64,000 nt of DNA from Novipirellula sp052161655 (lineage in GTDB: Bacteria > Planctomycetota > Planctomycetia > Pirellulales > Pirellulaceae), in NCBI RefSeq assembly GCF_052161655.1, contig NZ_CP197418.1, positions 10,168,001 to 10,232,000 on the forward strand, read 5' to 3'. How positions within the stretch are numbered: position 1 is the first letter of the stretch; each line of letters starts with the position of its first letter. The notes under the pieces were generated by a model that was given only the letters and a program-made list of their open reading frames with translations, was not told the DNA's origin and ran no database searches. Below are positions 50,311 to 59,098 of the stretch, in pieces. Made by a program: the position numbers and the translations under genes.

Positions 50311-53300
50311 CTACCACTTGCACAGTGAATCGATGTAGTCGGCGCTGCCGTCGCGTTTCCATGGATCGAGCTGAGCTTGTGCTTTGAGCTGTTGGCCGCG
50401 GCGGAGTGGGGCGACGAAAAAACAGCTGCTGATATCGGCGATCGCGGTCATGTCGCCCCACAGTTTTTCAAACTGAGCGACGGGGAAAACATCCTCTTGG
50501 GCATTGCCCCAGCGTTTCTTGACATCCTTGAGCGTGATGTACGTTGGCATCCGCTGCGCCATCGCGCGGATTGCTTGGTCAACACGTTCGGAATTGGCCA
50601 GATCAGCTCGAGTCAATCCGAATGACTTCAGCAATCCGTCGATCGAAATCCAGGTCGTCATCGAATTGTAGAAGGTCAAATCAAACTCGATCTGCTCGTT
50701 CGGCATCGCTAGGCCTTCGACGAGTCGCGGTCGGCCATTGACCAACGCGAGTCCGCCACCGCGGTCTTCCAAGCGGCGACTGATCACTTCAAAGCTAAGT
50801 GTGGTTTCGCCGGCAATATGACGCCCCAGAAACGCCGGATCGACGTTCGCCCCGAGGGTGTCAATGTTGTGAAGCAACAAATAATCCAATTGCGGTTGGC
50901 GATCCAGCATTTGCTGCAACACACCGCTGCGGAGCATATTGGGAATTTCGAACCAATGGCCTACCGGATGGATGCACTGACTTGGCACATTGTCGGTGTA
51001 ATCGCTGGCCTCGCCCGCGGATTTCGCCCATCCGATCAGCGCCGTCCGCAAACTCTCGCGTACTTTTTGCTGCTGTTCATCCAGGATCTGTTGGGCAGTT
51101 TCCTCCCACAAAAAACGCAAATCACGCACCATCGGGATCATCCGCAGCCCGACACTGCGTCCGGTCGAAACCAGCAAGTTTTCGCCGAAACCAAAAGAAT
51201 CGTTGCGATCGAGGTATTCACGAATCGGCTGGTCGGTCAGATGGCTGGTGGTAAACACATGCGGCATCGCAGCATCGTGTTTCTCCGCGATCGCTCGATT
51301 CTTGGCGAGATGCACTTCGAGGAAGCTGCGATGGCGACCGGCAAAACGACAAAATGGATGAAGTGCTTTGCAAACACCGGCACCTTCGGTCCAGCGGCTG
51401 CCGACACCTGCGGCCAACGTGACCACCGCCACTTTCCCTGCCTTGATTGCCGCCGATCCAAGATCGGCATATTTCGGATCGATCCCTTCACGCAAATCGA
51501 CGACGTGCTCGGGCTTCACATCTTGAATCATCGTGTTGGCGGGCAGCCGATTCTGGGACAACCCGATCCGCCCACTGATCAAATCGGCACGAATTTGCTC
51601 GTGTTGGAACCGGTCAAAACCAATTCGATTCAACAGCGACCCGAGCGACGATTCGCTGGAGTGTTCGAGTGCTGCCGACGGCAGGATACTCTCCAACAGC
51701 ATTCCGGCTGTCGCACTGCCAGTTTCGCCATCTTGGCATCGTTTGCTAATTCGCTCGAGTTCCGATCGCGTTCTGAGCGACAAATCTCGTAACGGCGTTC
51801 GCAATAACGCTGGCAACACGAGCGCGTAATAACGGTCAGGCAGCATCGCATCGTTGCCGCAGAGCAACTCGGCACTCGTTCCGTTGTCGTTGATTTTGAA
51901 GTCATAGACGACTGGATCCATGGCAAATGGCAGCGATGTCTCTAGGTCCCTTTTCGTCTTAACCATCGCATCGCCGAGCCACACTTGGGCTTCGGGTTTA
52001 ATTTTGGGATCAAAAATGAACCCCATACCGCCGCCCGCCATCCCGCCGAGCATCCAAAATCCCCAGAACTGCGTTCCGTAACGCTCGCGGCACTGGTCGA
52101 TCAATGAATCGGTGAATCGGTTGGTCGCCCACGGAATGATCGTTTGCAGTGGTCCTTCGAAATTGCGAGTGGTAACATCGCCGACTTGTTTGATATTGCC
52201 TGCCTTGAGCGACTCGACAACTTCATCAAGAATTCGAATCGCTTCCTTTCGTCCCTGCCATTCATTCTCGCTACGCAGCAGATAGTGCTCGGTCACCATC
52301 TCCAGAATCGGGCCCACGTTTTGGGCCATTCCTCCGTGCACAAGCACCAACGACTCTTGAATCTTCTGACGCATTGCATCGGCGATTTCGTCACTGCCGA
52401 GCACATGATGAACCGGCATCAAACGTCCACGGCTAATGCCAAACTCGGGGTCATTCTGTTCGGCGGTGGCTCCACAAATCAGCTTGATGCCGGGCCAAAC
52501 ACCACCGGAATCTTGCCATCCGCCACCGCTGCCGCCAAGCCATTCGCCCAGAATCGCTCGCGCGGCGACCAAGCGGCGGTCGGCTTCGGTGAGCGGACCT
52601 GTTAGCGATTGAACTTGTCCGGTCGCCCGCATCAGCAGCGAAATCAGCGAACCAAGTAGATTGGTGGAAACCGCAAGCCGCGATCCTTTGGGGATATCAT
52701 TGATCTTGCTGACCAATTCCAATCCACGTCCCGGGCCGAGCATGACCTTCAAAAGGTCTTCCATCGACTCGCGACATCCCTCCAGTCCCGGAGGCACGAT
52801 GCCCGCGGCGATCAACGCCGCTTTTAGCAACCCTAAATAATCGCGTGCAAAATCGAAGGTCTCGGAAATCGAACGCAGCGTCGTCGTCGCCCCGAGATCG
52901 ACACTGGTCAGACGAATGACCGGCTCGTCAATGATTCGCAGGTAGGTTTCGATCGGCGGCTTCGTTTCCGAATCACGGCCACGCACCCCGAGGTCGACTG
53001 AGACATTCAACACCCGAGCTCCCTCGGGAAAATCCATCCCGAGAAAGAAGATGTCGCTCCACGCACTGTGCGAAAAATCCATTCGCACTGCCGTCGTTTC
53101 CTTCATCAGCGGCGAGGTCCCGGTCGCGGGATCCATCTCGACCAGCTCGCTGCGGATTCGCAGCGGGTGATCCGCGGGATGCCCAACGCGAAACATCCAC
53201 TGGTTGCCTCGGACGGTGCGGACGCTGCGACGAACTTGATCGGCAAGCGTTTGAAACCCGAGTTGATGGTACGCTTGTGACAACGCGCTCGCTAACGCGT

Positions 53301-53643
53301 CGCTGGGACCGGCTTGCTGCTGATACGCCAAAAAACAATCGATCGCTTCCATAAAACGACGAGCCAACAGGTGCTCGTAACCCTCGTACGGAATCCGCCC
53401 CGATTGCTCAATCGACAAACGCGATGGCAAGTGGTATCGGTAAATTGCCGACAAGAAGAATAACGCCCGCACACGCCGATACAAATTTTCTTCTTTGCGA
53501 CGAAACGTATCGAGCACCTCGACGTGACCAAGCAATTGATCAAGCGTCTGATCGTGACACACCGATTCGAGCGATCGATCGCGAACCGCATCGTCGTCCG
53601 AGGTGATGATTTCAATCAACGGGTTGGTTGCAGAACGAATCAT
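50311..53643 (-). CDS. GHMP-kinase / UDPGP-type nucleotidyltransferase fusion, 1110 aa
   Basis: Residues 1-150 are helical with no known motif. Residues 180-620 match the fucokinase-type GHMP domain: motif 2 IPKGSRLAVSTNLLGS (317-332), GGGWQDSGGVWPGIK (373-387) and motif 3 GGMAGGGMGFIF (533-544). The first GHMP motif is weak (DFSHSAWSD). From about 735 a UDPGP-type pyrophosphorylase starts with VVTLAAGVGSRWTEG (740-754), followed by QCIHPVGHWFEIPN and LLLHNIDTLGANVDPAFLG. The order kinase-then-uridylyltransferase suggests direct conversion of a free sugar to an NDP-sugar, as FKP enzymes do for fucose. The sugar is unknown. The ATG overlaps the stop of the GalU-like gene by 4 bp. Confidence 0.78.
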   Translation of the reverse strand: MIRSATNPLIEIITSDDDAVRDRSLESVCHDQTLDQLLGHVEVLDTFRRKEENLYRRVRALFFLSAIYRYHLPSRLSIEQSGRIPYEGYEHLLARRFMEAIDCFLAYQQQAGPSDALASALSQAYHQLGFQTLADQVRRSVRTVRGNQWMFRVGHPADHPLRIRSELVEMDPATGTSPLMKETTAVRMDFSHSAWSDIFFLGMDFPEGARVLNVSVDLGVRGRDSETKPPIETYLRIIDEPVIRLTSVDLGATTTLRSISETFDFARDYLGLLKAALIAAGIVPPGLEGCRESMEDLLKVMLGPGRGLELVSKINDIPKGSRLAVSTNLLGSLISLLMRATGQVQSLTGPLTEADRRLVAARAILGEWLGGSGGGWQDSGGVWPGIKLICGATAEQNDPEFGISRGRLMPVHHVLGSDEIADAMRQKIQESLVLVHGGMAQNVGPILEMVTEHYLLRSENEWQGRKEAIRILDEVVESLKAGNIKQVGDVTTRNFEGPLQTIIPWATNRFTDSLIDQCRERYGTQFWGFWMLGGMAGGGMGFIFDPKIKPEAQVWLGDAMVKTKRDLETSLPFAMDPVVYDFKINDNGTSAELLCGNDAMLPDRYYALVLPALLRTPLRDLSLRTRSELERISKRCQDGETGSATAGMLLESILPSAALEHSSESSLGSLLNRIGFDRFQHEQIRADLISGRIGLSQNRLPANTMIQDVKPEHVVDLREGIDPKYADLGSAAIKAGKVAVVTLAAGVGSRWTEGAGVCKALHPFCRFAGRHRSFLEVHLAKNRAIAEKHDAAMPHVFTTSHLTDQPIREYLDRNDSFGFGENLLVSTGRSVGLRMIPMVRDLRFLWEETAQQILDEQQQKVRESLRTALIGWAKSAGEASDYTDNVPSQCIHPVGHWFEIPNMLRSGVLQQMLDRQPQLDYLLLHNIDTLGANVDPAFLGRHIAGETTLSFEVISRRLEDRGGGLALVNGRPRLVEGLAMPNEQIEFDLTFYNSMTTWISIDGLLKSFGLTRADLANSERVDQAIRAMAQRMPTYITLKDVKKRWGNAQEDVFPVAQFEKLWGDMTAIADISSCFFVAPLRRGQQLKAQAQLDPWKRDGSADYIDSLCKW

Positions 53644-54497
53644 TGAGCCGTGATCCCTTCCGCTCGAGTGGCCAGCAATTCGACCATTTCGGTCAAAATC
53701 CGATCGCGGTCACGTCCCGACAAACCAATCGCCAATTGAGCGATCAACAATCCATAGGTGACACCCAGGTTGTAGCGTGAACCTTGCAAGCGATAGGCAA
53801 GGTAGCGTTGGCGCGACGTCAACATCGCCAAGGCATCCGACAGCGAAGGTTTTTCATGTGCGTGATCGGCAAGCAATTGTTCGATCGACATCATCGCTTC
53901 GGCAGTCAACACATGCATGCCGAAAAATCCGAGATAGTGTCCCGCTCGCAGCCCCGGTGTCACCAGCTCTTGTTCGGCATAGGTCGGCGTCGGCTTTTCG
54001 ACCACCGCTTCGACTTCGTACAAGTCATCGCGGCGTGGTAGATGAGGACCGCTGACAATGCCAAAGTAGGGCAGTTTGTTTTCGCGAGTCGACTGCACCG
54101 CCGACACCGAGCACTCAAACTCACTGGCAATTTTGATTAACTGCTTTGCACACGGGATGTCGGATGCACTGAGATACAAGTGGTCGCCGACAAGGTGCAG
54201 AAACGGCTGATCACCGACAAACGACTTCGCTTGATAGATCGCGTCGGCGTAGCCCCGAGGCTCAGGCTGTTCAACAAACTGGATGCTGGCCAAGTGAGTC
54301 CCGGCGGCCTGTTCGTAGGCCTCCTGGTCGCCTGGCCGGATCACGACACAGATCTCTTCGATGCCGGCGGAGAGCGTTTCTTCGACGATTAACTGCAGCG
54401 CCGTCTTGGTCTCGCCATTGCGGTCGACCAGTTGTTGCAGCGGCAACGTGTTCTGTTTCGGGGCTGCAGCGGTGATAACTGCCTTGTGAACCTGCAT
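53640..54497 (-). CDS. GalU-like nucleotidyltransferase with altered nucleotide loop
   Basis: 285 aa from ATG 54497; longer frames run through a hairpin repeat and are not credible. The overall GalU/NTP-transferase pattern is present: KAVITAAAPKQNTLPLQQLVD, LIVEETLSAGIEEICVVIRP, FLHLVGDHLY (metal Asp), LYEVEAVVEKPTP (phosphate-binding Lys), GHYLGFFGMHVL. However, the loop that should read GxGTRxLP reads APKQNTLP, so the Gly-rich turn and catalytic Arg are missing. It is translationally coupled (ATGA) to the 1110-aa fusion, whose own loop (GVGSR) is intact. It could be a regulatory or scaffold subunit, or an enzyme with changed chemistry; this is inference. Confidence 0.75.
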   Translation of the reverse strand: MQVHKAVITAAAPKQNTLPLQQLVDRNGETKTALQLIVEETLSAGIEEICVVIRPGDQEAYEQAAGTHLASIQFVEQPEPRGYADAIYQAKSFVGDQPFLHLVGDHLYLSASDIPCAKQLIKIASEFECSVSAVQSTRENKLPYFGIVSGPHLPRRDDLYEVEAVVEKPTPTYAEQELVTPGLRAGHYLGFFGMHVLTAEAMMSIEQLLADHAHEKPSLSDALAMLTSRQRYLAYRLQGSRYNLGVTYGLLIAQLAIGLSGRDRDRILTEMVELLATRAEGITAQ

Positions 54498-54572
54498 AGC
54501 GAATGGCGATGGTACGAGAGAGGAAAAGGGCATCCACGGGACCGATCGTTGAATGCCAAGCAAATAAGCGGT

Positions 54573-54626
54573 GTAGTGGATCTTGCTAAAGATCCTGCGT
54601 GCGGGATCTTTAGCAAGATCCACTAC
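54573..54626. repeat. Hairpin repeat (family E), copy 1
   Basis: 54 bp with 26-bp arms matching at 25 positions: GTAGTGGATCTTGCTAAAGA... and ...TCTTTAGCAAGATCCACTAC. It lies 76 bp upstream of the GalU-like start. The same element is at 56695-56748. Confidence 0.88.
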
Positions 54627-54701
54627 GAGGGAACGCGTTTGACGTCCCTCGATCGGCCCCTAGCATAGTTCGCAAAATACGCTGGCAAAGCCAAGGCGGA
54701 A

Positions 54702-55943
54702 CTATTTCAATTTCCGGCCCAAAACCAAGAAGGTTGGGTTAAGCGACTCGAATCGGACGCGGTCCATTTGGTACTGGCCTCGCGAGATATTGATCATTCG
54801 CACATCCTGAACCAGTCCCTCTTTGGAGAACACGTTCTGGACCGAAACGAGATTATCAGGACTGGAGACATTGACGACGATGCGACCGCCTTGGGCCAAT
54901 CGCGGCACGGCAGCCGAGACCAAATCGGGCACCACGCGTCCGGTACCACCAACAAAGATGGCGTCCGGATTAGGAAGGTCTTTCCAGGCGTCAGGGGCTT
55001 GACCGTGGACCGGAATCAACGAGGGAACGTCGAACATTTTCGCGTTCTCGATCATCAATCCGTAATCCTCGGCATCCATTTCAATTGCAAACACTTTGCC
55101 TTGAGTCGCAATCGAGGCGGCTTCGATCGCCAGCGATCCACATCCGGCACCGACATCCCATACGATACTTTTCGCGGTCAGATCGAGTTCAGATAACGCA
55201 ATGCAGCGAACTTCGGCGGGCGTCAACAAACCTCGCTTGGGCCGCGACTGCAAAAACAGATCGTCGGGGTTACCAAACAAGCGACGGTTCGCACTGCCGC
55301 TGGGACGATCGGCGGCTCCCGATTTTCGCACCAACACCATCACGTTCATGACGCCAAACGATTGACCTCGGATCGAGGTCAAATCCCCTTGCGTCACCGT
55401 TTCATCGGGCGTACCAAGATCTTCGCAAACGTAGGCGGTAAAGTAATCGATGCGTCGATCTAACAACGCCTCGGCAACCACGGAGGGCGAAATGTCCTCG
55501 GTGGTAAAGATCCCTACACGCTCGGCGGTGCGAACATTATCCACCACACGGTCAAGCGATTGGTTCGCAAGATTGGTCAGATAGGCATCATCCCAACTCT
55601 CTTTGACACGTGCAAACGCCAACTGCATGCTGCTGACGTGTGGCACCACATCAAAACGATCTTTGCCAAACGTCTCGGTCAAGTAACGCGCGATACCATA
55701 AAACAACGGATCGCCACCCGCCAAAACCACCGCGGGTTGGTCGCCGAGTTCGCGAATCGATTGCTGCAGCTGGTCTAAATTGCTGCCGACGACAATGCGT
55801 TTGGCAGTGGAGGCTGGCACTTTTCCGAGCAACTGCGACGGGCCCACTAAAACGGTCGCTTGGTCGATCAAGTTTCTCGCTTGACCCGTCAACCCATCAA
55901 GTCCGTCGTCGCCAATCCCAACAATATGAATGCGAGCAGTCAA
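54702..55943 (-). CDS. cobL: Precorrin-6Y C5,15-methyltransferase (decarboxylating)
   Basis: 413 aa with two methyltransferase domains: an N-terminal CbiE-like tetrapyrrole methylase (IHIVGIGDDGLDGL, VVLAGGDPLFYGI, HVSSMQLAFARV) and a C-terminal CbiT-like SAM domain (IVWDVGAGCGSLAIEAA, VFAIEMD, DAIFVGGTGRVV). It methylates C5 and C15 and decarboxylates in aerobic cobalamin synthesis. The length fits CobL. No other cobalamin gene is in the window, so either the pathway is scattered or only remnants remain. The start ATG 55943 fits the conserved N-terminus. Confidence 0.93.
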   Translation of the reverse strand: MTARIHIVGIGDDGLDGLTGQARNLIDQATVLVGPSQLLGKVPASTAKRIVVGSNLDQLQQSIRELGDQPAVVLAGGDPLFYGIARYLTETFGKDRFDVVPHVSSMQLAFARVKESWDDAYLTNLANQSLDRVVDNVRTAERVGIFTTEDISPSVVAEALLDRRIDYFTAYVCEDLGTPDETVTQGDLTSIRGQSFGVMNVMVLVRKSGAADRPSGSANRRLFGNPDDLFLQSRPKRGLLTPAEVRCIALSELDLTAKSIVWDVGAGCGSLAIEAASIATQGKVFAIEMDAEDYGLMIENAKMFDVPSLIPVHGQAPDAWKDLPNPDAIFVGGTGRVVPDLVSAAVPRLAQGGRIVVNVSSPDNLVSVQNVFSKEGLVQDVRMINISRGQYQMDRVRFESLNPTFLVLGRKLK

Positions 55944-56021
55944 TCTAGTGTCCGTTATTTGTAGTGGTAGTTGTGAAGGCGTTGTACAATATGTTCACAG
56001 TCGCTCTGCGAGCTTACGTTT

Positions 56022-56038
56022 TGATCGCGGAGCGATCA
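56022..56038. repeat. Palindrome (family F) upstream of cobL
   Basis: TGATCGCGGAGCGATCA, perfect copy, between cobL and the peroxiredoxin gene, 17 bp from a family G repeat. Confidence 0.7.
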
Positions 56039-56055
56039 ACGACTGTGAAAAGGGT

Positions 56056-56086
56056 GGACCGATGACAGGCTGGAAGCCTATCCCAC
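56056..56086 (-). repeat. Post-stop repeat (family G), copy 3
   Basis: Identical over 31 bp to 37438-37468 and located 2 bp past the TAA (56091-56089) of the peroxiredoxin gene, in the same orientation relative to the gene as the other two copies. Confidence 0.85.
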
Positions 56087-56088
56087 GT

Positions 56089-56670
56089 TTATAGTTTTCG
56101 CAGCTCTTTCATGATTTCTTCGACCGTGGTTCGCCCAGCATGCGAGTTACTGACTTTGGACCAGGCGACACGTCCATTTGTATCAATCACGTAGGTTGCA
56201 GGGTACGCGGTTTCGCGAGGTGCATCCCAGCGAAGACCCCACTGAGTCACCATTTCCATCGCGTCGTCGCGGACGATCACGAGCGGTGCGGGCAACGTTC
56301 GCGAGCCCATGAATTCTTCGGCATGTCGCTGCAGCAACGTCGCTTCACCCGGGTAAACCAGGATCACTCGCGATGCTGCTTGAGAGAGTGCTTTGGCACG
56401 GTTCGCCAAACTGCTGACTTGCTTGCTGCACAGCGGGCATTGGTATCCGGGATACCCTCGCAGCACGATGACGACGACCGGTCCCTTTTTGTATTCTTCT
56501 TGCAATTCAATGAAATCTTTGCCGCCCACAACCGGCAATTCAAAGTTGATTGCCTTGGCTCCCTCGGCAAGCGGTTGCGAACGCCCATCGTCATCCGCAA
56601 AAACATTCGCGTTGATCGCCGCGAAAAACATCAGGCACGCCGCAGCACCGCAAACTCGTGGAATCATCAT
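56089..56670 (-). CDS. Exported peroxiredoxin-like protein (CPLC motif)
   Basis: 193 aa from ATG 56670, with AGGA 6 nt upstream; longer frames read through a family E hairpin. Signal peptide MMIPRVCGAAACLMFFAAIN ends near VFA-DD. The AhpC/TSA fold shows FELPVVGGKDFIEL, VVVIVLRGYPGYQCPLCSKQ with two Cys in CPLC, ILVYPGE, and YPATYVIDTNGRVAW. The CxxC arrangement is unlike typical 2-Cys peroxiredoxins and closer to redoxin/bacterioferritin-comigratory types. Probably a periplasmic thiol peroxidase or redox protein. A family G repeat follows the stop. Confidence 0.85.
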   Translation of the reverse strand: MMIPRVCGAAACLMFFAAINANVFADDDGRSQPLAEGAKAINFELPVVGGKDFIELQEEYKKGPVVVIVLRGYPGYQCPLCSKQVSSLANRAKALSQAASRVILVYPGEATLLQRHAEEFMGSRTLPAPLVIVRDDAMEMVTQWGLRWDAPRETAYPATYVIDTNGRVAWSKVSNSHAGRTTVEEIMKELRKL

Positions 56671-56694
56671 TTGTATCCTGGTTAGGGCAAGGAA

Positions 56695-56748
56695 GTAGTG
56701 GATCTTGCTAAAGATCCTCGGGCCGGGATCTTTGACGAGATCCACTAC
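56695..56748. repeat. Hairpin repeat (family E), copy 2
   Basis: 54 bp, GTAGTGGATCTTGCTAAAGA... to ...GAGATCCACTAC; same length as 54573-54626, with a few differences in the right arm and loop. It lies 25 bp upstream of the peroxiredoxin ATG, so it would be in or near its 5' leader, as for copy 1 and the GalU-like gene. Confidence 0.88.
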
Positions 56749-56836
56749 CCCGGTGACTGTTTTTTGTATTGCAATTGAAACTTGTTTTTTTGCTTCGTTC
56801 GCCGAGCGATAGACCCCAAAAGTGTCCGCTCGTTCC

Positions 56837-57718
56837 TTAGTTCTGATCACGTTTTTCACGTTGTCGTCGACTGTATCGTTCTAACGTTTTGCGTTCGGAT
56901 CGCGTTAAGCTCGCTTCGCCACTGGCATGAATTTTTGCCAAAATTCGGTCCGCCTCCGCCGCGTCTTGGTTCAATTTTCGATCCGGATCGTGAATTTTCA
57001 GCTTCATGCGACGCGATCGCTGCCGGAAATAATTCGGCAAATCCGAGAGCGCCGCCAAATCGAGCCAGCGGAAATTCCAGCGTTGGTAGAAATAGGCGGC
57101 TGAAAACGCGGCACCCGTTAAATGCACCTCAAACGCGGTAGGGGAATTGCCCATCAAACCCAAAGCACCGGCGAAATCCATCGCCACAAAGCCGACTGCC
57201 AAGATCCAAGCTTTCACCGGGATCACAAACATCAACAACACTTCTTGATGCGGATAGTAGAAGGCAAACAAAATCGTTGTTGCCACAACCGCACCACTGG
57301 CCCCGATCACCAAACCGCCGCCTTGGATCCAAAATGAGATCGATGCCACGATGCCACCGGCGATGATGGCCGCCAAGTAAAATTTCAGGAACTCTTGCTG
57401 ACCAATCCGACGCTCGACGATGCGGCCGAAGAAAAACAGCCCGATCATATTGAACAATATATGGTTGATATTGTTCGGATCGTGCGTGAAACCGTAGGTC
57501 AGAAACTGCCACCACATCCACGGATGAGTCACCGTGCTGGCCTGGGCGCCGAACCAAGGAACCAGCTGACTGACGCCTTTTTGTGCGAAGATCATGTCGA
57601 CAAAGAACACAGCGACATTAATGACGATCAAAACGATCGTCACACTCCGCGGATTCTGGACTCGGTCCCACGGGGTGCGTTCATCCGAGCGTCCGTAGTC
57701 GCGGTCATATAGACCCAT
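56837..57718 (-). CDS. Rhomboid family intramembrane serine protease
   Basis: A 293-aa protein with six hydrophobic segments between residues 25 and 215. The catalytic Ser is in VIGASGAVVATTI (GxSG) and the catalytic His in FEVHLTGAAFSAAYF. HILFNMIGLFFFGRIVE contains the conserved Asn of the oxyanion region. A soluble C-terminal tail of 75 residues follows, with basic helices (RSRRMKLKIHD and SLTRSERKTLERYSRRQREK). It cleaves membrane proteins within the bilayer; the substrate is unknown. ATG 57718. It stands between the peroxiredoxin gene and mnmA, all on the minus strand. Confidence 0.94.
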   Translation of the reverse strand: MGLYDRDYGRSDERTPWDRVQNPRSVTIVLIVINVAVFFVDMIFAQKGVSQLVPWFGAQASTVTHPWMWWQFLTYGFTHDPNNINHILFNMIGLFFFGRIVERRIGQQEFLKFYLAAIIAGGIVASISFWIQGGGLVIGASGAVVATTILFAFYYPHQEVLLMFVIPVKAWILAVGFVAMDFAGALGLMGNSPTAFEVHLTGAAFSAAYFYQRWNFRWLDLAALSDLPNYFRQRSRRMKLKIHDPDRKLNQDAAEADRILAKIHASGEASLTRSERKTLERYSRRQREKRDQN

Positions 57719-57805
57719 GAACCATTCCTAAAACTTTAACGATTGGGCAAAACAAGTGAACTGCATCCTAGCAATCATGATGCCGCCTCGTCGATATCGT
57801 TCAAA

Positions 57806-58981
57806 TTACTGAATCCAGCCCCCGCCGAGCACTCGCGTGTCGTCAAAAACGACGGCGGCCTGGCCGGGGGCAATTGCTAGCTGAGGCTCGTCGAACTCGA
57901 CCGTGAACTGGTCGGGATCCCCAGGATCGACAAAAACGCGAGCCGGCAGCGGGGATCCGTTGTAGCGAATCTGCACTCCCACTCGATCAGGCAGCGTGGC
58001 AGGATCGACCAGCCAATTCGCCTCATTTGCTGTCAATCCTTCGCGAGCGAGGGCTTCTTGCAGCCCGATCACAACTCGATTCGTCTCCGTTTCGATCCGG
58101 ACGACAAAATGGGGTGTCCCCATCGCCACGCCCAATCCCTTTCGTTGGCCGATCGTGAACGCTTCGTACCCGGCGTGCGTCCCGACGACTTTGCCGTCGG
58201 TGGTTACAATTTCACCTGCGGTCGCTCCCACCATTTCGGGGCGTCTCGCTTTGACGAAATCGCTGTGATGGCCTTGAGTGACGAAGCAGATTTCCTGGCT
58301 GTCACGTTTGCCGGCGACCCCCATCCCGAGCTCCATTGCCATTTCGCGAATCCGAGGCTTTTCAAAGCCACCGACCGGCAACAGCATCCGGTTGAGCCGC
58401 TCAGCACCAATCCCGAACAGGGCATAAGATTGATCTTTATTGGAATCGAGCCCCCGATGCAGCTCGGATTGGTCGCCGTTTTTGACCATTCGGGCGTAAT
58501 GCCCCGTCGCCACAAAATCGGCATCGACGCCGTCGGCATAGTCGAACAAACGGCCGAATTTGATCCAATTGTTGCACTTCACACACGGATTGGGCGTGCG
58601 GCCGCTGAGGTAATCGTCGACGAAGTAGTCAACAATGCGGCGAAAATCTTCTTGCAGATCGAGGGCGTAGAAGGGGATCCCCATTTTCGAGGCAACGCGG
58701 CGAGCATCGGCGGCGTCCGAGGCGGTACAACAGCCTTGTTTGTGATCGGCGCGAGCTTGGTGAAGTCCGCCGAGCACCGGCAGTGCCCCTGCTGACTGGC
58801 CTGCAGCTTGGCCTGCGGCATCCATTTCGCCACCCGCTGCGGATGGGGTACTGCATATGCGGCTCGATTCTTCGCCGTGCCTCATAAAGACACCGATACA
58901 CTCGTGGCCCGCCTCGAGCAACAAGTGCGCAGCAACGCTGGAATCGACGCCGCCACTCATCGCTAGAACCACCCGTGCCAT
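57806..58981 (-). CDS. mnmA: tRNA 2-thiouridine(34) synthase with internal insertion
   Basis: 391 aa from ATG 58981; the upstream extension to 59026 is unnecessary. The N-type ATP-pyrophosphatase motif VLAMSGGVDSSVAAHLL starts the protein. Catalytic Cys are in RTPNPCVKCN and GKRDSQEICFV, which form the disulfide/persulfide relay that puts sulfur on U34 of Glu, Gln and Lys tRNAs. ATGHYARM and SYALFGIGAERLNRMLLPVG are also family-typical. Between GVFMRHGEE and GCCTASDAADARRV lies a Gly/Ala-rich insertion of about 40 residues not seen in E. coli MnmA. Divergent from prfB. Confidence 0.95.
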   Translation of the reverse strand: MARVVLAMSGGVDSSVAAHLLLEAGHECIGVFMRHGEESSRICSTPSAAGGEMDAAGQAAGQSAGALPVLGGLHQARADHKQGCCTASDAADARRVASKMGIPFYALDLQEDFRRIVDYFVDDYLSGRTPNPCVKCNNWIKFGRLFDYADGVDADFVATGHYARMVKNGDQSELHRGLDSNKDQSYALFGIGAERLNRMLLPVGGFEKPRIREMAMELGMGVAGKRDSQEICFVTQGHHSDFVKARRPEMVGATAGEIVTTDGKVVGTHAGYEAFTIGQRKGLGVAMGTPHFVVRIETETNRVVIGLQEALAREGLTANEANWLVDPATLPDRVGVQIRYNGSPLPARVFVDPGDPDQFTVEFDEPQLAIAPGQAAVVFDDTRVLGGGWIQ

Positions 58982-59098
58982 GTATCTTTTTCCCTTAACT
59001 CGATATGATTTATTTGTCTGGATCACCCTCGAAACCCGATCCGATCGCTAACAGACCGGTTCCCTCACTCACCCGCTTTCTTGGAGCTTACCCCACCC

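Noticed and set aside
54498..54623. N-terminal extension of the GalU-like protein (MDLAKDPARRIF...)
   Set aside because: The extension is a translation of the family E hairpin; the same peptide appears ahead of the unrelated peroxiredoxin gene.
56671..56859. 63-residue N-terminal extension of the peroxiredoxin
   Set aside because: It reads through a family E hairpin and displaces a clear signal peptide that begins at ATG 56670 with AGGA upstream.
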